Both the position numbers and the translations under genes were made by a program. This document shows positions 14,528 through 21,852 of a DNA stretch of 32,077 bases, piece after piece. A model generated the notes under the pieces. That model made no database searches. It was not told the DNA's origin and saw nothing but the letters and a program-made list of their open reading frames with translations. The stretch's first letter is position 1; each line of letters opens with the position of its first letter. Source of the stretch: a virus; the IMG/VR virus record IMGVR_UViG_3300025849_000134, positions 1-32,077 of that record; one strand, given 5' to 3'.

Positions 14528-17500
14528 ATGGCAACATTAACAGGACAAAGAATAAAAGATAGCTATAAGGACTTATTACAAGTATCTAATAGTAATTCAG
14601 GAATCGACTCAACATTAAGGGTAATATCAGATGGAGAAGCTACAGATAGTGTATTACAACTTAGCACCACTGCTGTTAATATATCATCAGCAGGTGCGTT
14701 ACAGTATGCTGGCGTTGCTATTACTTCTACAGCTGCTGAACTAAACATATTAGATGGAGCTACAGTAACAGTAGCAGAACTAAATATTCTTGATGGTGTT
14801 ACAGCTAGTGCAACAGACATAAATCTTATAGATGGAATAACAAACGGAACAGTTATAGCAAGCAAAGCTATTATAACAGATTCTAACAAAGATATTACTG
14901 GTGGTAGAAATATTACTATTAGCGGTGAGCTAGATGCTGCTACATTAGATATTAGTGGAGATGCAGACATTGATGGAACTCTTGAAACAGATGCTTTAAC
15001 TATTGGTGGAGTAACATCTGTTCCTTTTGAAGCAGCAGACCATAGCAAACTAGACGGAATAGAAGCAAGTGCAGATGTAACCGATACAGCTAATGTAACA
15101 AGTTCTGGTGCGTTAATGGATAGTGAACTTGCAAGTATTGCAGATATAAAAGCATTAGACCAATCAGTAGTAAGTGGAGCAACACCTACATTTACAACTA
15201 CTAATTTTACCGATGCTTCTAATAAAAGATTAATGACTGATGCTCAAGAAACAAAACTTGACTCAGTTGAAAGTAATGCGACTGCCGACCAAACCGATGA
15301 AGAAATACAAGATGTCGTAGGAGCAATGTTTAGTAGTAATACCGAAACTGGAATTACTGCTACTTATCAAGATGGAGATGGAACAATAGATTTAGTTGTT
15401 GGTACACTTAACCAGGATACAACAGGAACTGCATCAAAAGCTACAGTAACAGATAGCACAGCAAACACAAACTTTCCAGTTGTGTTTCACGATGAAGGAA
15501 CAGGAAATGTTTTATTAGACGATACAGGTGCTTTACGATACAATCCAAGCACAGGAGAATTATTAGTTCCTAAGCTAACTGTAGCAGGAACAACTACTAC
15601 AGTAGATACAGTAACAATGGAAGCTGCAAATGCTATTAAGTTTGAAGGAGCAACAGCAGACGCAAACGAAACTATATTATCTATTGTTGACCCTACCAAT
15701 GATGACAACACACAATATTTATTAAACGCAAGTGGATATATTCCACTATTAAACGCAGTTTCTACAACTGTAATTACAGCAACTCCAACTGAACTAAACT
15801 ATGTAGATGGAGTAACCTCCAATATTCAAACGCAGTTAGACGCAACACTTGACACAGCAGGAACAGGTATAGACATATCAAGCACTACTATAAGTGTAGA
15901 TGTATCAGACTTTATGTCTAACGGAGCAGATAACAGAGTATTAACTGCTACTGGAACAGACGCTATGAACGCAGAAGCTAATCTTACTTTTGATGGAAAT
16001 TATTTAAGATTGTCTGACAATAAATTATTAATTATGGGTGCAGGAGATGCTTTCCAAATTGGACATAAAGCCACTTATTCAAATATTGCTACCTATGAAG
16101 GACATTTATATATAGACAATAATGCAGATGACCAAGATATTATATTTAGATGTGACGATGGTTCAGGTGGTATTGCTACTTATATAACATTAGATGGAAG
16201 TATATCTAAGACTACTTTATCGAAAGATTTAAGAGCAGTAGATAATGTTAAGATTACTGCTGGTAATGCAGATGATTTACAATTATATCACGATGGCACT
16301 AATTCAACATTACAAAACAATACTGGTACTTTGTCTATAATACAAAACACAGACAATGGAAATATGGTATTTAAAAATGATAATGGCTCTGGTGGTACTG
16401 CTTCATATTTCTACCTTGATGGAACTAATGAAAGAACTCAATTTGATAAAGGTGCTAAGTTTGTTGATAATGCAAAGATACAAGTTGGAACTGGTGTTGA
16501 TTTAGAAATTTATCACAATGGAACTAACAGTTTTATAGATAATAATACTGGATATTTACAGATTGCTCAAAAAGTTTCAGATGCAGATATATTTATTGAA
16601 GTCAATGATGGTGGGGGTGCAATCAATGCAATAGTAATTGATTCAAGTGAAGTAGGTAGAGTAAAATTACCTAATGATAATCAGTATCTTTCTATTGGTG
16701 CATCAGGAGATTTATATTTTTTCCACGATGGAACTAATTCTGTTATTAGAAATGCTACTGGGGATTTAGTTTTAAGAAATGATGAAGCAGACCAAGATAT
16801 TATTTTACAAACAGATGATGGTTCAGGTGGTATTGCTACTTACATAACATTAGATGGTAGTGCTACTTCCATAGAGATTGGAAAGAAAATGCAGTTTCCA
16901 GCAAGTCATAGTGCAGATAAGATTGTTATGTATAGTGGTGGTAATGAAAAGATTGGTACAGAAGCTAATACATTATTATTTACTGCAGACAATTATAAAT
17001 TTAAAGACACCAATGGTGATGTTAATTTATTTATGAATAATTCAGGGCAGGTCGGTATAGGAACTAACTCACCAAATATGAAGTTAAACATTTCTCATGG
17101 TGACCAAGATGGATTAAGGTTTAACTGCACATCAACTACTGGAGAAGCATTTATAGACTTTGGAGATAGTGGAGATAATGATGCAGGTAGTTTAAGATAT
17201 GACCACAATGACAATTCAATGAAATTTAGAGTCAATGCTTCTGAAAGAATGAGAATTACAAGTGCAGGTAATGTCGGTATAGGAGATAATAATCCACCAA
17301 ATAAGCTAAGTGTTAAAGGTTCATCAACTGATTTACTATATCTTGAAGGAGATGGAATAACAAGTAATAGTATTATACAATCAGCAACTGGTGGTTCAAC
17401 AAGAATTAGAAGTGCTGGTGGTAAAATAGAGTTTTATACTGATGGTAGTGCTAATAGTTCAAGTGCAAGTGGTGCTGATTTTGCTATGGTGGTAGATGCA

Positions 17501-18160
17501 AGTCAAAATGTCGGTATAGGAACTGGCTCACCTGCAGTAGATTTACACATATTAGATACAGGTGGACACTCACAATTAAGAATTGAAACCGATAATGCTG
17601 GTAGTGGTGCTTATCTTGAATTAGAAGATACAACTAATAAATATGTAATAGGTAATGTTGGTGGAGATTTAGTAATAGATGAAAGTGGTGTAGCAGAAAG
17701 ATTTAGAATTAAAGATAGCACAGGTAGAATTGGTATAGGACTTTCTTCACCAGCTCACATTTTAGATGTTGTTGGAACTGCAGGACTAAGCACAGGAACA
17801 GCTTGGACTAACACTTCTGATAAAAGAATTAAAACTAATGTAGAGAATATAGAAAATGGTTTAGATAAAATACTGAAACTAAGACCAGTTTCCTTTAATT
17901 ATACAGAAGATTATTTAAAAGCAAACCCAGAACTTTCTGGCTCACAAAGATATAACTCTTTTATTGCTCAAGAGTATGAAGAAGTTTTTCCAGATGCAGT
18001 AACATCTGAAAAAGAATTAGTTGTAGATGATAAAGTTATCTACGATGACTTAAAACAATTTACACCTCACGACTTGAATATGTATTTAGTAAAAGCAATT
18101 CAAGAAATGAAGTGTGAAATAGATGAACTCAAACTCAAACTAGGAGAGAAAAATGGCTAA
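14528..18160 (+). CDS. Tail fibre/spike with S74 intramolecular chaperone domain (1210 aa)
   Basis: The host-recognition fibre. N-terminal part: tandem AELNILDG units at 70-77 and 83-90, then TDINLIDG at 96-103, a common repeat of marine phage fibres. Middle: beta-helix-like repeats containing LYHDGTNS and DDGSGGIATYITLDGS. Then four V/I-GIG units at about 842, 916, 995 and 1068. C-terminus (1096-1210): SDKRIKTNVENI, LRPVSFNY and FIAQEYEEVFPDAV, which identify a Peptidase_S74 chaperone. That domain trimerises the fibre and then cuts itself off, normally just before the Ser of the SDxR motif (S1097 here). The start is weakly supported, 3 nt after the adaptor stop. Confidence 0.9.
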   Translation: MATLTGQRIKDSYKDLLQVSNSNSGIDSTLRVISDGEATDSVLQLSTTAVNISSAGALQYAGVAITSTAAELNILDGATVTVAELNILDGVTASATDINLIDGITNGTVIASKAIITDSNKDITGGRNITISGELDAATLDISGDADIDGTLETDALTIGGVTSVPFEAADHSKLDGIEASADVTDTANVTSSGALMDSELASIADIKALDQSVVSGATPTFTTTNFTDASNKRLMTDAQETKLDSVESNATADQTDEEIQDVVGAMFSSNTETGITATYQDGDGTIDLVVGTLNQDTTGTASKATVTDSTANTNFPVVFHDEGTGNVLLDDTGALRYNPSTGELLVPKLTVAGTTTTVDTVTMEAANAIKFEGATADANETILSIVDPTNDDNTQYLLNASGYIPLLNAVSTTVITATPTELNYVDGVTSNIQTQLDATLDTAGTGIDISSTTISVDVSDFMSNGADNRVLTATGTDAMNAEANLTFDGNYLRLSDNKLLIMGAGDAFQIGHKATYSNIATYEGHLYIDNNADDQDIIFRCDDGSGGIATYITLDGSISKTTLSKDLRAVDNVKITAGNADDLQLYHDGTNSTLQNNTGTLSIIQNTDNGNMVFKNDNGSGGTASYFYLDGTNERTQFDKGAKFVDNAKIQVGTGVDLEIYHNGTNSFIDNNTGYLQIAQKVSDADIFIEVNDGGGAINAIVIDSSEVGRVKLPNDNQYLSIGASGDLYFFHDGTNSVIRNATGDLVLRNDEADQDIILQTDDGSGGIATYITLDGSATSIEIGKKMQFPASHSADKIVMYSGGNEKIGTEANTLLFTADNYKFKDTNGDVNLFMNNSGQVGIGTNSPNMKLNISHGDQDGLRFNCTSTTGEAFIDFGDSGDNDAGSLRYDHNDNSMKFRVNASERMRITSAGNVGIGDNNPPNKLSVKGSSTDLLYLEGDGITSNSIIQSATGGSTRIRSAGGKIEFYTDGSANSSSASGADFAMVVDASQNVGIGTGSPAVDLHILDTGGHSQLRIETDNAGSGAYLELEDTTNKYVIGNVGGDLVIDESGVAERFRIKDSTGRIGIGLSSPAHILDVVGTAGLSTGTAWTNTSDKRIKTNVENIENGLDKILKLRPVSFNYTEDYLKANPELSGSQRYNSFIAQEYEEVFPDAVTSEKELVVDDKVIYDDLKQFTPHDLNMYLVKAIQEMKCEIDELKLKLGEKNG
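16157..16197 (+). repeat. Internal fibre repeat, copy 1
   Basis: A 41-nt segment encoding DGSGGIATYITLDG that is nearly identical (one base different) to 16817-16857, exactly 660 bases downstream. Similarity extends about 25 nt upstream around GACCAAGATATTAT. Such in-frame repeats allow recombination that changes fibre length. Confidence 0.75.
16817..16857 (+). repeat. Internal fibre repeat, copy 2
   Basis: Partner of 16157-16197; same reading frame, one mismatch, spacing of 220 codons. Confidence 0.75.
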
Positions 18161-18392
18161 GAAAATAGCAGAAAAAGCAGTAGAAGCTGGAGTATCAGTT
18201 AAACAAGTTGAAATCAAACATCTTAGAACTATGAAAGATGAAGCAGGTAAAGATGTTTCAGTAGTAGATTGGACTGATGTAAGACCAGTAGATGATATGA
18301 TTACACAAGCAGAAGCAGACTTAGTAAATGCTGAAGCAAGAGTAACTGAATTAAAAGCAGACATTGTTGAATACAAGAAAATCAAAGGTTAA
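18153..18392 (+). CDS. Small fibre-associated coiled-coil protein (79 aa)
   Basis: A 79-aa protein starting 8 nt inside the end of the fibre gene behind a TAGGAG site. It has a short strand-rich middle (VDWTDVRPVDDMI) and a C-terminal helix with coiled-coil character (TQAEADLVNAEARVTELKADIVEYKKI). Small genes overlapping fibre genes are often fibre assembly helpers or accessory proteins; that role is inferred only from position. No family is recognised with certainty. Confidence 0.6.
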   Translation: MAKKIAEKAVEAGVSVKQVEIKHLRTMKDEAGKDVSVVDWTDVRPVDDMITQAEADLVNAEARVTELKADIVEYKKIKG

Positions 18393-18398
18393 TAAAGA

Positions 18399-18539
18399 AT
18401 GTTTAGGGGTCCCAACGGAGTAGGAAAAGGAGATAAACCTAGGAATATAGGTATATCTCAAAAAGAATATGCGAAGCGTTGGGACATAATATTTAATAAA
18501 AAAAAGAAAGAAGGAAAAAAAAGTGGCAGAACTGAGTAA
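18399..18539 (+). CDS. Small basic protein (46 aa)
   Basis: A 46-codon gene starting 6 nt after the preceding stop. The N-terminus MFRGPNGVGKGDKPR is Gly/Lys-rich, then comes a helical KEYAKRWDIIF segment and a Lys-rich tail. Its last 17 nt overlap the GTG start of the next gene, whose ribosome binding site (AAGGA) lies inside it. The overlap and the clearly non-random protein support it as a gene. I recall similar short proteins in marine phage genomes but no function. Confidence 0.55.
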   Translation: MFRGPNGVGKGDKPRNIGISQKEYAKRWDIIFNKKKKEGKKSGRTE

Positions 18540-18813
18540 AGACAGTAAATTTACATTAAGTTTAGAAACATTAATATCATTAGCAACTACTTTAGTGTTA
18601 GTAGTAGGTATGTGGTTTACATTACAAGCAGATATTAAAGAAGCAAAAGAATTACCTGAACCTCCAATAGGTAGAACTGAGTACGACTTAAAGGACCAAA
18701 TGATTAGAAACACAATCATTGAAACTGAAAAAGATGTACAGGAAATTAAAGAAGAACAAAAAGAAATGCGTACAGATGTGAAGAACATTGAACGTATGTT
18801 GATGCAAAAGTGA
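18523..18813 (+). CDS. Membrane-anchored coiled-coil protein (96 aa)
   Basis: A single hydrophobic segment (about residues 15-32, LISLATTLVLVVGMWFTL) near the N-terminus is followed by a charged, coiled-coil C-terminal helix (about 57-95) with regular Glu/Lys/Ile spacing. This is the layout of a single-pass membrane protein with a trimeric or dimeric coiled coil on one side, reminiscent of XhlA-type haemolysin accessory proteins with the order reversed. It starts with GTG (18523) behind AAGGA; no good ATG is available. It may be lysis-related or an inner-membrane partner of the two exported proteins that follow. Confidence 0.65.
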   Translation: MAELSKDSKFTLSLETLISLATTLVLVVGMWFTLQADIKEAKELPEPPIGRTEYDLKDQMIRNTIIETEKDVQEIKEEQKEMRTDVKNIERMLMQK

Positions 18814-18822
18814 GGTACAGAG

Positions 18823-19224
18823 ATGAATTGGTTATATGGTATTACATATTTGGTTGGTATTTGTTTATCGGTATCGCCCTTATATGCTCAAAGTAGTTTA
18901 AAAGATTTACAACAGATTCAATTATTGAGTCAAGAAGAATGTATTATAGTTCAAGTAAATGCAGATTGGAATTTTAAAGCATCGTTAGATTTAAATGGTT
19001 TAAATAATTGCGTATGGTTTAATGCAAGTATAGATGATAAAGAATATGGTGCGATTATCGTAAATGAATGGAAGATAGTTTCAGTTCCTACTATAATTAT
19101 GTTCGAGTATGGAAAAGAAGTAAAAAGATTTGAAGCTGGATTAAGTTTCAATTTAGATAAAGATAAAATCATCAAGGAAATCAAAGATGAAATTGATGAA
19201 ATACAACTAAGGAAGTTTCAATGA
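18823..19224 (+). CDS. Exported thioredoxin-like protein lacking the CxxC (133 aa)
   Basis: A signal peptide is clear: MNWLYGITYLVGICLSVSPLYAQ, probably cut near residue 23. The mature part has a thioredoxin layout: strand IIVQVNADW (41-49), a helix, a second strand around CVWFNASI (63-70), then IVSVPTIIMFEYGKEVKRFEAG (85-106), whose SVPT carries the fold's cis-proline (P89). The catalytic CxxC that should follow W49 is replaced by N50-F51-K52-A53, so disulfide exchange by the usual route is ruled out. C40 and C63 might pair with each other. It overlaps the next gene by ATGA. Probably a periplasmic binding or chaperone-like protein; a host target is plausible but unproven. Confidence 0.7.
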   Translation: MNWLYGITYLVGICLSVSPLYAQSSLKDLQQIQLLSQEECIIVQVNADWNFKASLDLNGLNNCVWFNASIDDKEYGAIIVNEWKIVSVPTIIMFEYGKEVKRFEAGLSFNLDKDKIIKEIKDEIDEIQLRKFQ

Positions 19225-20312
19225 TATATTTAGCAAGATGGTTTAAACAATTATTTGGTTGCGTGTTATTTATGGGAGCATTAACAGCACAAGACTTTTT
19301 TAAGTTTAGCACTATATATGGTGCATATAGCTTTAGTAGTCCTGTAACTAAAGAATTACAATATCAAGTGTCTGGTGGGCAATTACAAGAGTTACAAGAA
19401 GAACTAGATGACCACACTATTATGACATTTGGTATTAGAAAACTAGCAAGGTTTGGCTATGAGAATAAACCAGAAGTTTGGTACACAGGAGATGAAGCAC
19501 CTATTAATGAAAGTGTTGCTATTGGTAATGTACCTACTGGCTGGGAGTATGTAATACAATACTCTGACCACAAAGAGTTTGAAGAAGAGTTTGTAAACGA
19601 ACAATATATGTTACGATATATGGGAAAGAATTTTTTAGTAAAAGCTAACTATGATTCCAGAGGATTAGAAGATGTAGAGTTTGCAGCATTAGATATGCGT
19701 TACAAAAAGGATGTAGGTAATCTAGCACTATCATTAGGCGTAGCTGGTAGAATGCATCCAGCATACTTAGACTTTAGACCTATTGATTTATGGTGGGCTG
19801 AACAAGATATTAACACAGATGAGTTTACACCCTTTTGGGACTTTGCATATTTCTATGGCTATTCAGATGAGTTTGTAGAACAATTCACACAATATGGATA
19901 TAGTTACTTTGATTTTAAATGGTATGATGCAGAAGGAAACCTTGTTGCTAATACAGATGAACAATTCTATAAACAAGTTTATGGAGAGATTGTTAAACAA
20001 TATAATGAAGAATATGCAAAAGAATTAGGATACCAGAACGAACTAAGTTTATCAGTAGGTGCAGACTATTATAAGTACACACCTAAGAACTGGTTGCATA
20101 TGTGGGTTACAGCTTACCCAGTAACTAAAGGTATGTCTGACTATGCCTTTAACTATGAAGTAGCCGAGAATGGCATGGATTACGACTTAGGAATGGTCTA
20201 TGGTTGGAAGCTTACTAATAAGTTTGGAGTATTTTTAGAAGGTAGATTTTTGTCAATGTACGATGTACAATCTTATGAGTCTAAGGTTGGACTGAACTGG
20301 TTGATATACTAA
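19221..20312 (+). CDS. Exported beta-barrel-like protein (363 aa)
   Basis: The N-terminus is a signal peptide: basic start, hydrophobic core LFGCVLFMGA, and a likely cut near LTAQ (21-24). The mature protein is rich in Tyr, Trp and Phe and shows many short amphipathic strands (for example FLVKANYDS and LALSLGVAGRM). The last residues, ESKVGLNWLIY, alternate hydrophobic residues and end in an aromatic, the usual outer-membrane barrel signal. The middle (about 175-285) is acidic and more helical. I do not recognise a family. It overlaps the thioredoxin-like gene by 4 nt, so the two are co-translated. Possible roles include altering the host surface, blocking superinfection or lysis; each is inferred. 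Confidence 0.6.
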   Translation: MIYLARWFKQLFGCVLFMGALTAQDFFKFSTIYGAYSFSSPVTKELQYQVSGGQLQELQEELDDHTIMTFGIRKLARFGYENKPEVWYTGDEAPINESVAIGNVPTGWEYVIQYSDHKEFEEEFVNEQYMLRYMGKNFLVKANYDSRGLEDVEFAALDMRYKKDVGNLALSLGVAGRMHPAYLDFRPIDLWWAEQDINTDEFTPFWDFAYFYGYSDEFVEQFTQYGYSYFDFKWYDAEGNLVANTDEQFYKQVYGEIVKQYNEEYAKELGYQNELSLSVGADYYKYTPKNWLHMWVTAYPVTKGMSDYAFNYEVAENGMDYDLGMVYGWKLTNKFGVFLEGRFLSMYDVQSYESKVGLNWLIY

Positions 20313-20473
20313 TGGCTAAGAAAAAGAAACGCAAAGGTAGTCCTACTCCTAAAAATAAAGCTTTATACTCTAGGGTTAAGTCAGCAGCAAAGAGTAAGTT
20401 TGATGTATATCCTTCTGCATATGCAAATGCTTGGTTAGTGAGAGAATATAAAAAACGTGGTGGTAAGTATTAA
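20312..20473 (+). CDS. Small basic protein with YPSAYANA motif (53 aa)
   Basis: A 53-codon gene with TAATG overlaps at both ends. Lys/Arg-rich N-terminus (MAKKKKRKG), then LYSRVKSAAKSKFDVYPSAYANAWLVREYKKRGGKY. The VYPSAYANAWLVxxYKxRGGxY pattern belongs to a group of small proteins found widely in marine phages and large DNA viruses, usually beside DUF5872-like proteins as here. Function is unknown to me. The strong positive charge (13 Lys, 4 Arg, two acidic residues) suggests a nucleic-acid-binding virion component. Confidence 0.7.
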   Translation: MAKKKKRKGSPTPKNKALYSRVKSAAKSKFDVYPSAYANAWLVREYKKRGGKY

Positions 20474-20754
20474 TGGATTACCAAGGCGGTCTTAAGAAGT
20501 GGTTTAGTGAGAACTGGGTAGATATAGGTTCAAAGAAAAAAGGTGGTGGACATGAGAAATGTGGTCGTTCATCAACAAAGGGTAGTAAAAGAAAATATCC
20601 TAAATGCGTACCTTCTTCTAAAGCAGCAACTATGTCAGCATCACAAAAGAAAAGTGCTGTACAAAGAAAAAGAGCAAAAAAACAAGGCGTAGGCGGTAAG
20701 CCAACAAATGTAAGAACATTTGCTATGAAACAAAACAATAAGAAAAGAGCATAA
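20473..20754 (+). CDS. DUF5872-like basic protein (93 aa)
   Basis: A 93-aa very basic protein. The N-terminus GGLKKWFSENWVDIGSKKKGGGHEKCGR and later YPKCVPSSKAATMS and AVQRKRAKKQGVGGKPTNV are the pattern I associate with DUF5872, seen in phages, large DNA viruses and some bacteria. Two Cys (C30 and C45) and a His (H28) could bind a metal, but the spacing is not a standard zinc finger. TAATG at both ends links it to two other basic proteins. The role is unknown; DNA binding or condensation in the virion is a reasonable inference from charge. Confidence 0.7.
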   Translation: MDYQGGLKKWFSENWVDIGSKKKGGGHEKCGRSSTKGSKRKYPKCVPSSKAATMSASQKKSAVQRKRAKKQGVGGKPTNVRTFAMKQNNKKRA

Positions 20755-21026
20755 TGGCTATAAGAAAAACTACTACAGGTAAAAGTCCTAACTATAGAAA
20801 GACTAAAGATGGTGCAGGGATGACTAAAAAAGGTGTAGCTGCTTATAGAAAAGCAAACCCTGGAAGTAAGTTACAAACTGCTGTTACTGGTAAGGTAAAG
20901 CCAGGTAGTAAGAAAGCTAAAAGAAGAAGGTCTTATTGTGCAAGGTCTTTAGGGCAACTAAAAAGAAGTTCTGCTGCAACTAATTCAAGAATTAGACAGG
21001 CACGTAGACGTTGGAAGTGTAGATAA
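20754..21026 (+). CDS. Basic DUF6321-like protein (90 aa)
   Basis: A 90-aa strongly basic protein. Its middle, KDGAGMTKKGVAAYRKANPGSKLQTAV, then GSKKAKRRRSYCARSLGQLK, matches the small-protein pattern I associate with DUF6321, usually found beside DUF5872-like proteins. C62 and C89 are the only cysteines. It is the last of three basic genes joined by TAATG overlaps and the last before a non-coding gap with a promoter. The unusually high Arg/Lys content suggests nucleic-acid contact. No activity is known to me. Confidence 0.65.
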   Translation: MAIRKTTTGKSPNYRKTKDGAGMTKKGVAAYRKANPGSKLQTAVTGKVKPGSKKAKRRRSYCARSLGQLKRSSAATNSRIRQARRRWKCR

Positions 21027-21038
21027 ATTAAAAAAACA

Positions 21039-21067
21039 TTGACAAAAAGGTCATAACCAGTTATCTT
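21039..21067 (+). promoter_or_regulatory. Sigma-70-type promoter before the lysis cluster
   Basis: TTGACA (21039-21044), 17-nt spacer, TATCTT (21062-21067). The -35 is a perfect consensus at the ideal spacing and the -10 matches four of six. It lies about 65 nt upstream of the holin start and would give lysis genes a host-polymerase promoter within the late operon. Confidence 0.65.
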
Positions 21068-21093
21068 TGAAGACTACTTCAAGGGACTGGTAT

Positions 21094-21119
21094 TAGGGTT
21101 ACCCTATTAGGGTTCCCTA
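21094..21119 (+). repeat. TAGGGTTACCCTA / TAGGGTTCCCTA palindromic repeats
   Basis: TAGGGTTACCCTA (21094-21106) and TAGGGTTCCCTA (21108-21119) follow each other just downstream of the promoter. Each folds on itself as TAGGG/CCCTA. The first is identical to 1106-1118 in the left-end repeat cluster. The position between promoter and holin start suggests an operator or a leader-RNA element. Confidence 0.6.
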
Positions 21120-21132
21120 GGAAGAAAAGATT

Positions 21133-21504
21133 ATGAGTAGATTAAAAGTTATAACCAATGTAATGGATAAGGTTGCTGGAAGAGTAGATGATTTTACTTT
21201 AGACCAAACAGAAAAAGCAGAGCTATTAAGAGAGATGAATGCTGCCCAAATGAAAATAAATGAAGTGGAAGCAGGCTCTGATAATGTATTTAAAAGTGGA
21301 TGGAGACCTTTTCTAGGGTGGGTTCTATGTGCTGCATTTGGTTATCATTATATATTACAACCCTTTTTATTGTTTATTATGGCTAGTAGAGGTGTAGAAA
21401 TCCAACTGCCAAACTTTGATATGAATACAATGACCACTTTATTATATGGTCTTCTTGGTATGTCAGGAATGCGTAGCTGGGAAAAAGTAAAAGGTAGAGC
21501 ATGA
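21133..21504 (+). CDS. Holin, 3-TM family (123 aa)
   Basis: A holin makes the inner-membrane hole that triggers lysis. This 123-aa protein carries the signature of the 3-TM holin family (GTA-type, PF11351): an N-terminal amphipathic region with DQTEKAEL, then SGWRPFLGWVLCAAFGYHYILQPFLLFIMA (about 55-84) with two close hydrophobic segments, and a third around TTLLYGLLGMSGM, ending SWEKVKG. An AGGAAG site precedes the ATG. A sigma-70-like promoter and palindromic repeats lie immediately upstream. It overlaps the next small gene by ATGA. Confidence 0.85.
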   Translation: MSRLKVITNVMDKVAGRVDDFTLDQTEKAELLREMNAAQMKINEVEAGSDNVFKSGWRPFLGWVLCAAFGYHYILQPFLLFIMASRGVEIQLPNFDMNTMTTLLYGLLGMSGMRSWEKVKGRA

Positions 21505-21638
21505 GAAAAGGCTTCGTATCTCAAACAAGAAGAAGCAACGGACCAAAGAAAACAAGGCAAGGGAATAGCAAAAATACTAAAAGAGGTTCTAAAATTGGGT
21601 CGTATTACAAAAAGAAATACAGGGGTCAAGGAAAGTAA
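21501..21638 (+). CDS. Very basic 45-aa peptide
   Basis: A 45-codon gene starting at an ATGA overlap with the holin stop. It has 10 Lys and 6 Arg and no Asp or Glu, with Gly/Ser/Asn between, and a YYKKKY patch near 35-40. It is unrelated in sequence to the other basic peptides (10077 and 20312) but alike in composition. Function unknown. It could bind nucleic acid or membrane phospholipid in the lysis cluster. Confidence 0.55.
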   Translation: MRKGFVSQTRRSNGPKKTRQGNSKNTKRGSKIGSYYKKKYRGQGK

Positions 21639-21687
21639 GATATACTTAGAATTGGTCAAGATAAACAAACGAAGAAGGGATAAGAAA

Positions 21688-21843
21688 ATGGGTAAAACAA
21701 TAGCAAGCTTATTAAAAAAAGTAGTAAGCGAAGAAACTTTAATTTCTATATTACTAGTAGTAGGAGACTATTTAGTCGAACTATCATCTAATAAACTAGA
21801 TAATAAAGTTTGGGAAAAAGTTAAAAAATCATTACAGAAATAG
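21688..21843 (+). CDS. Small amphipathic protein, possible holin-like accessory (51 aa)
   Basis: I placed the start at ATG 21688, preceded by GAAGG at a suitable distance, because the longer frame from a TTG at 21595 would overlap the 45-aa peptide gene and has no ribosome binding site. The protein has a basic N-terminal helix (IASLLKKVV), a hydrophobic stretch LISILLVVGDYLVEL (about 18-32), and a Lys-rich helix with KLDNKVWEKVKKSL. The last part resembles the C-terminal helices of small phage holin-type proteins. Membrane activity is inferred. Confidence 0.5.
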   Translation: MGKTIASLLKKVVSEETLISILLVVGDYLVELSSNKLDNKVWEKVKKSLQK

Positions 21844-21852
21844 GAGAACTAT

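Noticed and set aside
14563-15048. 161-codon open frame on the minus strand
   Set aside because: Shadow of the fibre gene; its product is Ser/Val/Ala-rich from reversed Asp/Ala/Thr codons and has no start signal.
21595-21687. TTG start giving an 82-aa version of the 51-aa protein
   Set aside because: It would overlap the 45-aa basic peptide gene and lacks a ribosome binding site; the Arg/Lys-rich extra part is the shadow of that gene.
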